Shown here one piece after another: positions 36,990 through 47,024 of a DNA stretch of 64,000 nt. Below the pieces are notes generated by a model that saw only the letters and a program-made list of their open reading frames with translations, did not search any database and was not told where the DNA came from. Positions within the stretch are counted from its first letter, which is position 1. The number at the start of each line of letters is the position of its first letter. The position numbers and the translations under genes were made by a program. Origin of the DNA: Leisingera thetidis (GTDB lineage: Bacteria; Pseudomonadota; Alphaproteobacteria; Rhodobacterales; Rhodobacteraceae); the NCBI RefSeq assembly GCF_025857195.1, contig NZ_CP109787.1:1491501-1555500 (forward strand), in the 5' to 3' direction.

Positions 36990-37772
36990 TCAGGCATCGT
37001 GGCCCAGCACCCGCAGGTAGCGGCGCACCGCTTCGGGGAAGCCCAGCATCAGCGCGTCTGCCGTCAGGGCGTGGCCGATGGAGACTTCGGCCAGATCGGG
37101 GACCGCCCGGCGCAGGGCGGGCAGGTTGTCCACCGTCAGATCATGGCCTGCGTTCATCCTCAGGCTGCCCTTGCCGTCCGCGGCCAAAGCGCGGGCAGCA
37201 TCGGCGGTGTTCCTGATCTTGCCAAGCTCCTGCGAGACCGCGTCCGGCGTTGTCTGTTCCGCATAGGGGCCTGTATAGAATTCGATCCGATCCGCGCCCG
37301 CCTGCCGCGCCAGTGCGGGGGCGACAGGGTTGGCGTCGACGAAATAGGAGACCCGGATGCCCGCGGCCCTGAACTCCTCGGCGACGGGCAGCAGCATGGC
37401 GCCGTCGGCCGCAAAGTCCCAGCCGTGGTCGGAGGTGGACTGTTCCGGCGTGTCGGGCACCAGCGTGACCTGATGCGGCTTGTTTTCCAGCACCAGGTCG
37501 ATGAAGCGGCGGGTCGGGTAGCCTTCGATGTTGAACTCGGCCTGCGGGAATTCCTCGGCGATCAGCCGCGACAGGGCGGGCAGGTCGGCAAAGCGGATGT
37601 GGCGCTCGTCCGGGCGGGGATGCACGGTGATGCCGTGCGCGCCCGCCTGCAGAATGGCGCGGGCAATGCCGATGAGGTCGGGCCAGGGCACCTCGCGCCG
37701 GTTGCGCAGATAGGCAACGGCGTTGACGTTGACCGAAAGCAGGGTCGGGCGGGGGGCAGCGGCTTGGGTCAT
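36990..37772 (-). CDS. pdxJ: pyridoxine 5'-phosphate synthase
   Basis: Joins 1-deoxyxylulose-5-phosphate with the PdxA product to form pyridoxine phosphate. 260 residues, TIM barrel: LSVNVNAVAYLRNRR at the start, HGITVHPRPDERHI (catalytic His), FNIEGYPT, VTLVPDTPEQSTSDHGWD, and AGHDLTVDNL near the C-terminus. I start at the ATG at 37772; the frame is open further upstream into rsmA without family similarity. PdxA lies nearby on the same strand. Confidence 0.95.
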   Translation of the reverse strand: MTQAAAPRPTLLSVNVNAVAYLRNRREVPWPDLIGIARAILQAGAHGITVHPRPDERHIRFADLPALSRLIAEEFPQAEFNIEGYPTRRFIDLVLENKPHQVTLVPDTPEQSTSDHGWDFAADGAMLLPVAEEFRAAGIRVSYFVDANPVAPALARQAGADRIEFYTGPYAEQTTPDAVSQELGKIRNTADAARALAADGKGSLRMNAGHDLTVDNLPALRRAVPDLAEVSIGHALTADALMLGFPEAVRRYLRVLGHDA

Positions 37773-37810
37773 CTGGAAATCGGGCTCCGTCGGGGAATTC
37801 AGGAAGGGGC

Positions 37811-38653
37811 TCAGGCCTTGGCCAGCGCGCGGGCCAGCGCGCAGAAGGCCTCCAGGCTCACCTGCTCGGCGCGTTCGGTGGGCGGGATGCCTGCGGCGGT
37901 CAGATGCGTCTCGATATCCGGCGAGATGCCCTTGAGCGAGGCGCGCAGCATCTTGCGGCGCTGGTTGAAGGCGGCGGCGACCACGCGGGACAGGACCGCG
38001 GCATCGGCCGGAAAGCGCGGCTCGGGCAGGGCATCCAGATGCACCACGGCGCTGGAGACCTTGGGCGGCGGGGTGAAGGCGCCGGGCGGCAGCGACAGCA
38101 CGATACGGGCATCGGCCCGCCACTGGGCCAGGATCGCCAGGCGGCCATAGGCCTTGGAGCCGGGCTGCGCCACGATGCGTTCGGCGACCTCGCGCTGGAA
38201 CATCAGGGTGAGGCTCTGCCAGAACGGCGGCCAGTCCCTGGGGGTGAGCCAGCGCACCAGCAGTTCGGTGCCGACATTGTAGGGCAGGTTGGCGGCGATG
38301 CGGATCGGCGGCGTCAGATGCGCGAGCGGATCGATTTCCAGCGCATCGCCGTTGATCACCTCGAACCGGCCGGGGTAGGCGTCGGCGATTTCCTGCAGCG
38401 CGGGCAGGCAGCGGCTGTCCTTTTCCACCGCCAGCACCCGGCGGGCGCCCTCGGCCAGCAGGCCGCGGGTAAGGCCGCCGGGGCCGGGGCCGATCTCCAG
38501 CACGTCGCAGCCTGTGAGGTCGCCCGCCTGGCGGGCGATCTTGGCGGTGAGGTTCAGATCCAGCAGGAAGTTCTGGCCCAGCGACTTGCGGGCCGACAGC
38601 TGATGCGCCGCGATCACTTCACGCAAGGGGGGAAGGCTGTCGATAGCGCTCAT
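37811..38653 (-). CDS. rsmA: 16S rRNA (adenine1518-N6/adenine1519-N6)-dimethyltransferase
   Basis: KsgA-type dimethylase acting on helix 45 of 16S rRNA in late small-subunit assembly. SAM motifs: [27 protein letters not shown] and the catalytic [11 protein letters not shown]. About 280 residues. I start at the ATG at 38653; an in-frame ATG at 38674 lacks a ribosome-binding site. It follows pdxA on the same strand (84 bases). Confidence 0.94.
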   Translation of the reverse strand: MSAIDSLPPLREVIAAHQLSARKSLGQNFLLDLNLTAKIARQAGDLTGCDVLEIGPGPGGLTRGLLAEGARRVLAVEKDSRCLPALQEIADAYPGRFEVINGDALEIDPLAHLTPPIRIAANLPYNVGTELLVRWLTPRDWPPFWQSLTLMFQREVAERIVAQPGSKAYGRLAILAQWRADARIVLSLPPGAFTPPPKVSSAVVHLDALPEPRFPADAAVLSRVVAAAFNQRRKMLRASLKGISPDIETHLTAAGIPPTERAEQVSLEAFCALARALAKA

Positions 38654-38737
38654 ATCATCTGGACCTTGGGACATGGCGCGGGCGGGGCGCCGGAATTTTC
38701 ATGCCTCCGGCGGGGATATTTCCCGCCAGAAGAAGAA

Positions 38738-39709
38738 TCAAGGGCCGGCAGCCATGGCCTGTGCCAGCTTCAGCGCCTCGATCAGGCTGGCCGGATTGGC
38801 CTGGCCGGTGCCCGCGATGTCGAAAGCGGTGCCGTGATCGGGCGAGGTGCGGATGAAGGGCAGGCCCAGGGTCACGTTGACGCCGCGGTCGAAGTCCAGC
38901 GTCTTGATCGGGATCAGCGCCTGGTCGTGATACATGCAGACAGCCGCGTCATAGCGGGCGCGGGCGGCGGCGTGGAACATCGTGTCGGCGGGGTGCGGGC
39001 CGGTGACAGCCAGCCCTTCGCCTTGCATCTGGGCAATCAGGGCGTTGATCCAGGCCAGCTCCTCCCGGCCCATGGCACCGCCTTCGCCCGCGTGCGGGTT
39101 GAGGCCGGCCACGGCAATCCGCGGCTGTGCGATGCCGAACTGGCTGCGCAGTCCCGCAGCGGTGATTTCGATGGTCTCGCGCAGCAGATCCGGGGTCAGG
39201 ACCTGCGGAACATCGGCCAGGGCGATGTGGATGGTGGCGGGCACCACCCGCAGCCGGTCGCTGGCCAGCATCATCACCACGCGGCTGCGGCCCGCGAGTG
39301 CGGCCAGGAATTCGGTATGGCCGGGATAGGCAAAGCCGGCGCCGTCGATCAGCGCCTTCTTGTGGATCGGCGCGGTGCAGACGGCGGCGGCCTCGCCTGC
39401 CTGGACCAGCCGCACCGCGGTTTCGATCGATTGGATCACCCCGGCGGCGTTATTGGGGTCGGCGGTGCCCTTGGCAGCACTGCCGCCGAAGGTGAGCGGC
39501 AGCACCGGAAAGCTGCCGGCGCAGGCCGCCGCGGCCTCAGCCGGGGCGGCGATTTCGGTGACCGGCGTGCCGGCGGGCAGGTGCCGCGGGTCGCCGATCC
39601 AGAAGAACGGGCAGGCGGCGCGCAACCTGTCCCAGGCCTTGACAGCGATTTCCGGGCCGATGCCGGCGGGCTCGCCGCAGCTCAGCGCAACCGGCCCGGG
39701 CCGGTTCAT
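38738..39709 (-). CDS. pdxA: 4-hydroxythreonine-4-phosphate dehydrogenase
   Basis: NAD-dependent, metal-requiring enzyme of pyridoxal-phosphate synthesis. 323 residues: ALSCGEPAGIGPEIAVKAW at the start, the metal His in YPGHTEFLAA, the catalytic region VAGLNPHAGEGGAMG, and VCMYHDQALIPIK. The start overlaps the surA stop by four bases. The order surA-pdxA-rsmA is conserved in many proteobacteria. Confidence 0.96.
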   Translation of the reverse strand: MNRPGPVALSCGEPAGIGPEIAVKAWDRLRAACPFFWIGDPRHLPAGTPVTEIAAPAEAAAACAGSFPVLPLTFGGSAAKGTADPNNAAGVIQSIETAVRLVQAGEAAAVCTAPIHKKALIDGAGFAYPGHTEFLAALAGRSRVVMMLASDRLRVVPATIHIALADVPQVLTPDLLRETIEITAAGLRSQFGIAQPRIAVAGLNPHAGEGGAMGREELAWINALIAQMQGEGLAVTGPHPADTMFHAAARARYDAAVCMYHDQALIPIKTLDFDRGVNVTLGLPFIRTSPDHGTAFDIAGTGQANPASLIEALKLAQAMAAGP

Positions 39710-40965
39710 TTGATGTCGATCCGCGCATCCGCGCGCAGCTGCTCCAGGTAGCTGTTGGTCAGCGAGGTCATCCGCTGGGCGGTGAGCGCATTGGCCACCG
39801 TTTCGCGCGAGCTGCCTTCGCCCAGATCGGCCGTGCGGCCGCAGAGCATCAGCACCATCAGGGTCTGGCCGTTGCTGCGGGTGAGTGCTGTGGATGTTTC
39901 GCCCGGGTCAAGCTTGGCCAGTTCCAGCGCGATATCGCGGGGAATGTCCGACGGCGGCAGGCTTTGCACGTCCAGGACGGACGAATCCTGGCCCTGGGCA
40001 AGGCCATAGAAATCATCGCAGGTGTCGACGCTGTCGACCACGCCTTGCGCTGCGGCCAGGGCCTCGGGGGTGCGTCCGCCGGGCACGTAATAGGCCGCGT
40101 ATTCAATTGCGGTATAGCGCGCGGCGGCACCGTCCACTTCGCGCACGCCGCGCATCTGGAACAGGGCGACGGCACTCTGCAGCGGCAGCGGCTCGGAAAT
40201 CTCGCCGGGCTTCAGCGCCAGCACAATCTCCTGCAGCTGCGGCGGCAGTTTGGTCAGCGGCATCCACGGCAGCCGGCCGCCGTCGTTGCGGGTGGCCGCG
40301 GCGGAGTACTGGGCTGCGGCCGCAGAGAAGCTGTCATAGCCCTTGAGCCGGGCGACCTGCTCCACCAGTTCCTCGACCTGGGCCGCGTTCTGCTCGTTGA
40401 TCGGCACGATGAATTCGCTCAGCAGCACCTGGACGCTGCCAGTGCCTGAGGCGCCCATGGCGCGGTCGATCTCCTCCGGCGTGGGGCGGGCGCGGGACAG
40501 GAAGCGGGCGCGGGTGTATTCCCGCCAGCCGAGGCCGACCCTGGCGAAGTCGCGCAGGGTCTGCGGTTCGACCCCCTGCTGCTGCAGCGCGGTCAGGAAG
40601 TCGTTCAGCGACAGGTTGGCGCGTCCGGCCAGTTCTTCCATGCCGGCGGTGACGTCTTCCTCGGACAGTTCGATCCCGGCCTGTTTCAGCACCGCCAGCT
40701 TGAGACGGTCGTTGATCAGTTCCTCGCGGGCGGTTTCCAGCGGATCGCCCGGCACCCGCAGCGCCGCCTGGAAACGGGCGCGCTGCTCCAGCTCGTAGCG
40801 GGTGACGACCTCGTCATTGACGGTGATCGCCGGGGCAAAGAGGTTCTGCGCGGCGGCGGGCAGGCCGGCCCAGCCAAGGCCGGCGGCCAGCACCAGCGCG
40901 GCTGCGGTTTTGAGGGCGCGGGTAAGGAAGGGAGCCGGGAACCGGGTTTTCACGTCTTGCTGCAT
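39706..40965 (-). CDS. surA: peptidylprolyl isomerase SurA-like chaperone
   Basis: Periplasmic chaperone for outer-membrane proteins such as LptD. A signal peptide (ALVLAAGLGWAGLPAAAQ) precedes the SurA N-domain (LFAPAITVNDEVVTRYELEQRA). A parvulin-type PPIase domain covers roughly residues 180-290 (LSEFIVPINEQNAAQVEEL to EPLPLQSAVALFQM). 419 residues. The start overlaps lptD by 16 bases; a GTG at 40953 (4-base overlap) is an alternative. Confidence 0.9.
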   Translation of the reverse strand: MQQDVKTRFPAPFLTRALKTAAALVLAAGLGWAGLPAAAQNLFAPAITVNDEVVTRYELEQRARFQAALRVPGDPLETAREELINDRLKLAVLKQAGIELSEEDVTAGMEELAGRANLSLNDFLTALQQQGVEPQTLRDFARVGLGWREYTRARFLSRARPTPEEIDRAMGASGTGSVQVLLSEFIVPINEQNAAQVEELVEQVARLKGYDSFSAAAAQYSAAATRNDGGRLPWMPLTKLPPQLQEIVLALKPGEISEPLPLQSAVALFQMRGVREVDGAAARYTAIEYAAYYVPGGRTPEALAAAQGVVDSVDTCDDFYGLAQGQDSSVLDVQSLPPSDIPRDIALELAKLDPGETSTALTRSNGQTLMVLMLCGRTADLGEGSSRETVANALTAQRMTSLTNSYLEQLRADARIDIK

Positions 40966-43130
40966 GACCGCCTGTACTGTTTGTTGCCGCTGTTCACGGA
41001 AAATCCGCTCAGCGAGATGGTAAAGCCGAAATCGGTTGTCGGCTCAACACTTGTTGTTGAGGTATAGCGGCGGTTGACCGAAAGGTCGACCGTCACGCAT
41101 TCGTTGCTGTAGGCCACGCCGAGGCCTGCGCGGGTGGCGCGGGCGCCGGAAATGTCATAGCGCAGCCGGGCACTGGCGGACCAGCTGGGGTTGAGGTCAT
41201 AGCTGCCGTCCACCCACAGCTCCGAGCTTTCCTCCGCCCGGTCTTCATCGGGGTCGGTGCCGAGCCACAGATAGGTGCCGGAGAGGCTGGAGCGGCTGGT
41301 GCGCCAGTCGCCGCGCAGCTCCGCCTTGGAAAAATTCAGCGAGCCGTTCAGCAGGCCGCGGCTGGAGAGCGCCAGCCCGTCGCCGAATTTGATCTGGCCG
41401 GCCAGCAGGAAGTCGGAAGTGGTGCCGCTGAGGCCGGAGCTTTTGGTGAACCGGTCGTCGCCGTCGCTGCGCAGCACCTGGCCGGCTGTGGCATAGGCCT
41501 GCCAGCCGGTGGGCGCATAACGCGCCCAGTTGGCGCCGTAGACCAGGGTCAGGCCGTCCTCGCGGGCGTCGGTGGAGGGAAACCGTGACAGCGACAGGAG
41601 ATTGCCCTGGTCGAACTCGACAAAGCGGCTTTCCTCAGTGACCACATTGCCGCCGCCTTCGTCGCGCCAGCCCAGTTGCAGGATCGGCTCCAGGTACTGG
41701 GTGGCGCCGCCTGCCTCGCGGCGGCTCATCGGCAGGCGCAGGGTCAGCGCGGTGCGCGGGGTCAGGCGGGTGATATCTTCGTTGAAGACGCTGTCGTCAT
41801 AGGCACGGAAGGCGTCTGCCGCGGCGCCGAGTTCCCATTCCGCCAGGATGCCGTAGCCCAGCCGCCAGCTGCGGCGCCAGTCGATATCCGCGGTGAGCCG
41901 GGCCAGGTCGCGGCCGTTGCTGTCGGTTGCGGTGCCGTCAATGCTGGAGTTGCGGTGGTGGCCGTGGCCCTGCAGGGTCAGCCGCAGCTCGCCTCCGGTG
42001 AGGCCGGGATAATGGCGGGTCTGGTAGAAGGCTTCTGCGATGCCGGAGGGAATGTCTGCCTGGTCTTCGCTGACGCGCAGGGTCTTGTAATGGGTCAGCG
42101 ACGTGCGGAACAGGCTGTCGCGCTTGGCCCGGGTGAGCACCGCCTCGGACCGCAGACGGTCCAGTTCCGGCAGGCCGTAGTCTTCGAGATAGGCATCATC
42201 CGAGACCGCCTTGACGTCAAAGGTGAGGCGGAAGCTGTTCGGCAGTTCGAAACGGCCTTCGCCGAAGATGTAGCCGCGGTCCTCGCCGGAAAACAGGTCG
42301 TCGCGGGTATAGGCGCCGTTGAACTCGATCCGGCCGCGGCGGAAGGCCTGGCGGTAGCGCACATCCAGCGTCTGGGTGCTGGACGACAGATAGGGCGCAA
42401 GTGTCAGGTCCCTATGCGGGCCGAGGGTGAAGAAATAGGGCACCTTGACCCCGGTGCCCAGGTTCGAGGTCGAGCGCAGCGACGGGATCAGAAAGCCGTT
42501 GGCGCGCTCCAGAGAGGGGTCCGGCAGGCGGAGGGCCGGGAAGTAGAAGACCGGCACGTCCAGAACACGCAGTTGGGCGCCCTCGAAATAGAGCTGGCGC
42601 TCCTGCTGGTCGTGGGTGACGCGCTCGGCGCGGATCTGCCACAGCGGCGGCCGGCCGTCCTCGCAGACATGGCAGGAGGTGACGGCGGTTTTATACAGCT
42701 GGGTGTAGCGGCCGCTGACCCGGGTCATCTGCAGCGAGGCCAGCTGCAGCTGCTGCTGGAACACCATGCGGGCGCCGGTCAGCAGGCCATTGCGCAGATC
42801 GCGGTCCAGTTCCGCGGCATTGGCCAGGATGGTGATATCGCCCTCCTGGTCGATGCGGATCGGTCCTTCGATCTGCAGGGTGCCGGTGGACTGGTCAAAG
42901 GTGATCTTTTCGGCGCGCAGCCGGATGTTGCCCTGAAACGCCTCGACGTTGCCTTCGGCCACCAGGGTGCGGTCGGGGGTTATGAAGACCTGGTCGGCCA
43001 CCAGCATCGCGGGCTGCGCCGGATCCGGCGGCGCGGCGGTTTGCGCCTGCGGCGCCGGGGCTGCCAGCGCCAGCCAGGGCAGCACGGCGGAAAGAAGCAG
43101 CGCCCGGCGCAAGTTACCCGTCTTCGGCAT
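40950..43130 (-). CDS. lptD: LPS assembly outer membrane protein LptD
   Basis: Outer-membrane beta-barrel that inserts lipopolysaccharide. Signal peptide (LLLSAVLPWLALAAPAPQAQ), an OstA-type periplasmic jellyroll (MLVADQVFITPDRTLVAEGNV), two Cys (SCHVCEDGRPP), then a long barrel of alternating strands. 726 residues is a typical length. It lies between surA and lptG, with overlaps on both sides, forming a translationally coupled envelope operon. Confidence 0.96.
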   Translation of the reverse strand: MPKTGNLRRALLLSAVLPWLALAAPAPQAQTAAPPDPAQPAMLVADQVFITPDRTLVAEGNVEAFQGNIRLRAEKITFDQSTGTLQIEGPIRIDQEGDITILANAAELDRDLRNGLLTGARMVFQQQLQLASLQMTRVSGRYTQLYKTAVTSCHVCEDGRPPLWQIRAERVTHDQQERQLYFEGAQLRVLDVPVFYFPALRLPDPSLERANGFLIPSLRSTSNLGTGVKVPYFFTLGPHRDLTLAPYLSSSTQTLDVRYRQAFRRGRIEFNGAYTRDDLFSGEDRGYIFGEGRFELPNSFRLTFDVKAVSDDAYLEDYGLPELDRLRSEAVLTRAKRDSLFRTSLTHYKTLRVSEDQADIPSGIAEAFYQTRHYPGLTGGELRLTLQGHGHHRNSSIDGTATDSNGRDLARLTADIDWRRSWRLGYGILAEWELGAAADAFRAYDDSVFNEDITRLTPRTALTLRLPMSRREAGGATQYLEPILQLGWRDEGGGNVVTEESRFVEFDQGNLLSLSRFPSTDAREDGLTLVYGANWARYAPTGWQAYATAGQVLRSDGDDRFTKSSGLSGTTSDFLLAGQIKFGDGLALSSRGLLNGSLNFSKAELRGDWRTSRSSLSGTYLWLGTDPDEDRAEESSELWVDGSYDLNPSWSASARLRYDISGARATRAGLGVAYSNECVTVDLSVNRRYTSTTSVEPTTDFGFTISLSGFSVNSGNKQYRRSCSKT

Positions 43131-44217
43131 GGAGAAGCAGTCCCAAAGTCAATAATATTGCGGCAGCGGGCGGTGCCCAGGCGGCCAGCGCCACCGGGAT
43201 TTGCCCGTTCTCGCCAAGGATTTGCGCGAAATTGCGGATGAAATAAAGCCCGAATCCCAGCAGCACCGCCATCAGCACCGCCAGCCCGGTGCCGCCAAAG
43301 CGGGTATGCCGCATCGTGAACGAGGCGCCGACCAGCACCATGGCGATCAGGAACAGGGGCCGCGCCAGCTCGGCCTGGTAGCGGACCTCATAGCGTTTGG
43401 TGGTGAACCCCGCGGCGGACAGTTCGCGGATGGTGGCGGGCAGGTCATAGATCGAGATGCCCTTGGCGGTGCCCAGCGTGTCGCGGATGCGGTCGGTGGT
43501 GAGGGTGGTTGGCAGCTGCAGCTCGTCATGCTGGGCGGCCCCGGCTTCGGGGTTAATGCCCGCGGCCAGCGGCCAGGCCTTGGCGTTCGACAGGATCCAG
43601 TTGCTGCCGTCGAGCCGGGCGGTTTCGGCGGTGATCCGGCGCACCGGTCCGCCCGCGATGGTGTAACTGTGGATGGAGACGTCAAACAGGGTGATTTCAG
43701 CCGCGTCGCCGCTGTAGCCCTTGGCGTGAATCACCGACTGGCCGCGGGGGCCGCCCTGGCGCAGCCACAGGCCCTCGCCGCTGAGCGACAGGGCGGAAGG
43801 GCCGCCGTTGTGATACGTTTCGGCCAGGTCCTGGTAACGGTTGGCAGTGGCCGCCGCGATCGGGTTGAGCATGGTGACCGTCAGGCCGCCGATCCCTGCC
43901 GCCGCCAGCACCGGGGCCGCCAGCGCCCGGATGCCGGAGCGCCCGATGGCGCGGGTCACCACCAGCTCGCTGCTGCGTGCGAGGCCGACAAACAGCACGA
44001 TGGTCGACAGGATCATGATCAGCGGCAGGAACTCCGAGAGCGCCGCCGGGATGTTCAGCAGGGTCAGCCCCAGCAGCTGGGCCAGGCTGAGATCGATTGC
44101 CTCGAAGCGGCGGATCTGCTCGTTCAGGTCGATCAGCACCACCAGCGTCATCAGAACCGCACAGATCACCAGGAACCACTGCAGGAAGCGGCGGGCGTAA
44201 TAGAAGTCCAGCTTCAT
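43114..44217 (-). CDS. lptG: LPS export ABC transporter permease LptG
   Basis: Inner-membrane permease of the LptB2FG exporter. 367 residues: N-terminal membrane segments from YYARRFLQWFLVICAVLMTL, a periplasmic beta-jellyroll (~res 130-270), and C-terminal segments (PLFLIAMVLVGASFTM onward). I start at the ATG at 44217 (MKLDFYYARRF); the frame continues upstream only as an overlap with lptF. Stop overlaps lptD start by 17 bases. Confidence 0.95.
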   Translation of the reverse strand: MKLDFYYARRFLQWFLVICAVLMTLVVLIDLNEQIRRFEAIDLSLAQLLGLTLLNIPAALSEFLPLIMILSTIVLFVGLARSSELVVTRAIGRSGIRALAAPVLAAAGIGGLTVTMLNPIAAATANRYQDLAETYHNGGPSALSLSGEGLWLRQGGPRGQSVIHAKGYSGDAAEITLFDVSIHSYTIAGGPVRRITAETARLDGSNWILSNAKAWPLAAGINPEAGAAQHDELQLPTTLTTDRIRDTLGTAKGISIYDLPATIRELSAAGFTTKRYEVRYQAELARPLFLIAMVLVGASFTMRHTRFGGTGLAVLMAVLLGFGLYFIRNFAQILGENGQIPVALAAWAPPAAAILLTLGLLLHAEDG

Positions 44218-45341
44218 GCGGGCGCCTCCGGCGCATGTGCCCGGACCTGTTTCGGGCGGGCGGACAAAATCAGGAAGATCAAGGCAACCGCAAGCCCCAG
44301 CAGGGTGGGCACGTAGATCAGCGGCCACAGGCTGGCGTTTTCCAGCACCGGCTCGGAGACAACCCCGCGCAGGCCTTCGACAAAGATCAGCACCACAAAG
44401 GCCAGAAACGCCTGGCGCCAGACCCCGAAGCGCGAAAACGTGCCCAGCATCAGCGCGGAGAAGCCGATCAGCGTCACCGCCACGCAGACCAGGGCACGGG
44501 CAAAGCGCAGGTGCACCTCTTCGGCCTGGGCGCCGGCGGAATAGCCGTCCGTGCGGGTGACGGCGTCGGAGGCGGTCAGCAGTTCCAGGCTCGGGATGGC
44601 GCGGATATTGCGGACCGGGTTCTCAGCTTTGCGGGCCAGGGCGCTGATATCATATGAAAAATCTGAAAAGAACGTGGTCGACAGCCGCTGGGTCTTGTGG
44701 TCCAGACGCTGCGCCATGCCTTCGACCATGATCAGATGCGCGCTGGCCTCATTGCGCACCAGAAAGGCGCGGGCGCCGGTGTAGGTCACCGTCGTCCCGG
44801 GATCCCGGCGGTCCGACAGGAAGACATCGTTCAGGGTGCCGTCCGGGTCGATCTGGCGGATATAGAAGGTGACGCCGTCGGCCGGGTGCAGGAAGTCGCC
44901 CTCGCTCAAGAGCTTGGCGGTGATGTTGCGGGAGACCTCGCTTTCGCGCACTTCCAGCTGGCTGATCGAGGCCGGCAGCAGGTAATGGGTCAGCGCCGAC
45001 ATCATCAGCGCGGTGATCACGCCAAAGGCCAGCGCCGGGCGGGCCATCTGCCAGGGGCTGGTGCCGGTGGCGCGCAGCACGGTCAGTTCGCTCTCGCTGT
45101 TCAGCCGGTTGGTGACCCAGACCGAGGCGCCGAAGGCGGCAATCGGCAGCACCATGCGAATGAGGTTCGGCAGGGTGAGGGCGGTGAATTCCAGGAACAC
45201 CAAAGCGGACTGGCCGTTGCCGATCAGACGGTCGAACAGCACAACGGCCCGGTTGACCCAGAACACGGCCACCAGAATCAGCGCAAAAAAGCCGAAGAAG
45301 AGCAGATATTGCGACAACACATATCTGTCGTAGCGTGACAC
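44214..45341 (-). CDS. lptF: LPS export ABC transporter permease LptF
   Basis: Partner permease of LptG. 375 residues with six expected membrane helices (YLLFFGFFALILVAVFW near the start, ALVCVAVTLIGFSALML, WPLIYVPTLLGLAVALIFLIL). The periplasmic domain lies between. I chose the GTG at 45341 (VSRYDRYVLSQYLL) because a G-rich RBS (GGGGGGAT) precedes it and LptF proteins start at this point; upstream codons are open but dissimilar. It overlaps lptG by four bases and is divergent from pepA. Confidence 0.93.
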   Translation of the reverse strand: MSRYDRYVLSQYLLFFGFFALILVAVFWVNRAVVLFDRLIGNGQSALVFLEFTALTLPNLIRMVLPIAAFGASVWVTNRLNSESELTVLRATGTSPWQMARPALAFGVITALMMSALTHYLLPASISQLEVRESEVSRNITAKLLSEGDFLHPADGVTFYIRQIDPDGTLNDVFLSDRRDPGTTVTYTGARAFLVRNEASAHLIMVEGMAQRLDHKTQRLSTTFFSDFSYDISALARKAENPVRNIRAIPSLELLTASDAVTRTDGYSAGAQAEEVHLRFARALVCVAVTLIGFSALMLGTFSRFGVWRQAFLAFVVLIFVEGLRGVVSEPVLENASLWPLIYVPTLLGLAVALIFLILSARPKQVRAHAPEAPA

Positions 45342-45542
45342 CCGATCCCCCCAGACCTTGCCATTGTTATTTTGCCGGACCTTAGTGGATTTGCAGGGCG
45401 GGGAAAACTGCATTCTCACCAGCGGCCTGCGACCGGCGGCTGACCGCAGACGGCGCGGGCGCAAAGGCGGGTCTGGCCAAGCCCGCTTGCGCAGGATACC
45501 TCTTTAGCCAGCAACCAAGCGATACCAGCAGGAGAGTGCGCA

Positions 45543-47018
45543 ATGAGCAGCCTAACCCCGGTCCGGTTTACCGAATACGACCCCAAGTCCTTGCCGGACA
45601 TGACCGGCCGCGTGGCGGTGATGGTGACGCCGGAGGGCAGCATGGACCAAGCGGCGCGCAGCGCCAACCGTCTGGCCAAGGGCGCCATTGCCCGGCTGAT
45701 CGAATCGGAGGGGTTCAAGAAGGCCAAGGCGGGCGACGTGATTTCGCTGAACTGGCCCGCGGGCATGCAGGCCGAGGCGCTGGACGTGCTGGTGCTGCCG
45801 CGCAAGCTGACCCCGGTGGAGGCGCGCCAGGCAGGGGCCAAGCTGGCCAAGGGCGCGGCAGGCAAGCGGCTGACGGTGATGGCCGGCAGCATGAGCAAGG
45901 CCGCCGATCTGACCCTGGGGATTGCCCTGCGCGATTATGATTTCGACAACCACAAGTCGCCGAAAGAGGACAAGTCCGACGGGGAGGTGGTGATCGCCGC
46001 CAAGGCGCCGGCCGATCTGGAGGCCGCCTGCGCGCCGCTGCTGGCCGTGGCCGAGGGCGTGCACATGACCCGTGATCTGGTCAATGAGCCGGCCAACGTG
46101 CTGACCACCACGGACTTCGCCCGCCGCATCGAAGAGATGACGGCAATCGGTCTGGAGGTCGAGATCCTGGAAGAGGCGGATCTGGAAAAGCTGGGCATGC
46201 GCACGCTGTTGAGCGTCGGCCAGGGCTCTGACAGCCCGTCCAAGGTGGCGGTGATGCAGTGGCAGGGCGGCGCCAAGGATGCGGCCCCGCTGGCGCTGGT
46301 CGGCAAGGGCGTGGTGTTCGACACCGGCGGCATCTCCCTGAAGCCGGCAGCGGGCATGGAAGACATGACCATGGACATGGGCGGTGCCGGCGTGGTGACC
46401 GGTGTCATGAAGGCGCTGGCGCTGCGCAAGGCCAAGGCCAATGTGGTCGGGCTGGTCGGGCTGGTGGAAAACATGCCTTCGGGCAATGCCACCCGTCCCG
46501 GCGATGTGGTGAAGTCGATGAAGGGCGACACGGTGGAGATCATCAACACCGACGCCGAAGGCCGCCTGGTGCTGTGCGATGTGCTCTGGTACGCGCAGGA
46601 GCGGTTCAAGCCCGCGGGCGTGATCGACCTGGCGACCCTGACCGGCGCCATCATCATCGGGCTGGGGCATGAAAACGCCGGGGTGTTCTCGAACGATGAC
46701 GAGCTGTGCAATGCCTTCCTGAAGGCTGCCAGGGCCGAGGATGAGGGCGCCTGGCGGATGCCGCTGGGCAAGGCCTATGACGAGCAGCTGAAGTCGCGCA
46801 TTGCCGATATGAAGAACGTGGGCGGGCGCCCGGCGGGCTCGATTACCGCGGCGCAGTTCCTGGCAAGGTTCATCAAGGACGGCATGCCCTGGATTCACCT
46901 GGATATCGCCGGGGTCGCCTCGGTCAGCGCGGATACCGCATACGCGCCGAAGGGGGCCACCGGCTGGGGCGTGATGGCGCTGAACCGGCTGGTCGCGGAT
47001 AAGTTCGAGGCGGAATAA
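45543..47018 (+). CDS. pepA: leucyl aminopeptidase (M17)
   Basis: Two-metal cytosolic aminopeptidase. The M17 signature NTDAEGRLVL and metal ligands in VGKGVVFDTGGISLKP, MDMGGAGVVTG and the Lys/Arg pair are present. 491 residues with an N-terminal regulatory domain (~res 1-165). In E. coli PepA also binds DNA; whether this one does is unknown. holC follows by seven bases. Confidence 0.96.
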   Translation: MSSLTPVRFTEYDPKSLPDMTGRVAVMVTPEGSMDQAARSANRLAKGAIARLIESEGFKKAKAGDVISLNWPAGMQAEALDVLVLPRKLTPVEARQAGAKLAKGAAGKRLTVMAGSMSKAADLTLGIALRDYDFDNHKSPKEDKSDGEVVIAAKAPADLEAACAPLLAVAEGVHMTRDLVNEPANVLTTTDFARRIEEMTAIGLEVEILEEADLEKLGMRTLLSVGQGSDSPSKVAVMQWQGGAKDAAPLALVGKGVVFDTGGISLKPAAGMEDMTMDMGGAGVVTGVMKALALRKAKANVVGLVGLVENMPSGNATRPGDVVKSMKGDTVEIINTDAEGRLVLCDVLWYAQERFKPAGVIDLATLTGAIIIGLGHENAGVFSNDDELCNAFLKAARAEDEGAWRMPLGKAYDEQLKSRIADMKNVGGRPAGSITAAQFLARFIKDGMPWIHLDIAGVASVSADTAYAPKGATGWGVMALNRLVADKFEAE

Positions 47019-47024
47019 GGGTTT

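Noticed and set aside
41676..43241. A 521-codon plus-strand open frame
   Set aside because: Antisense to lptD; Gly/Val/Arg-rich translation with no motif.
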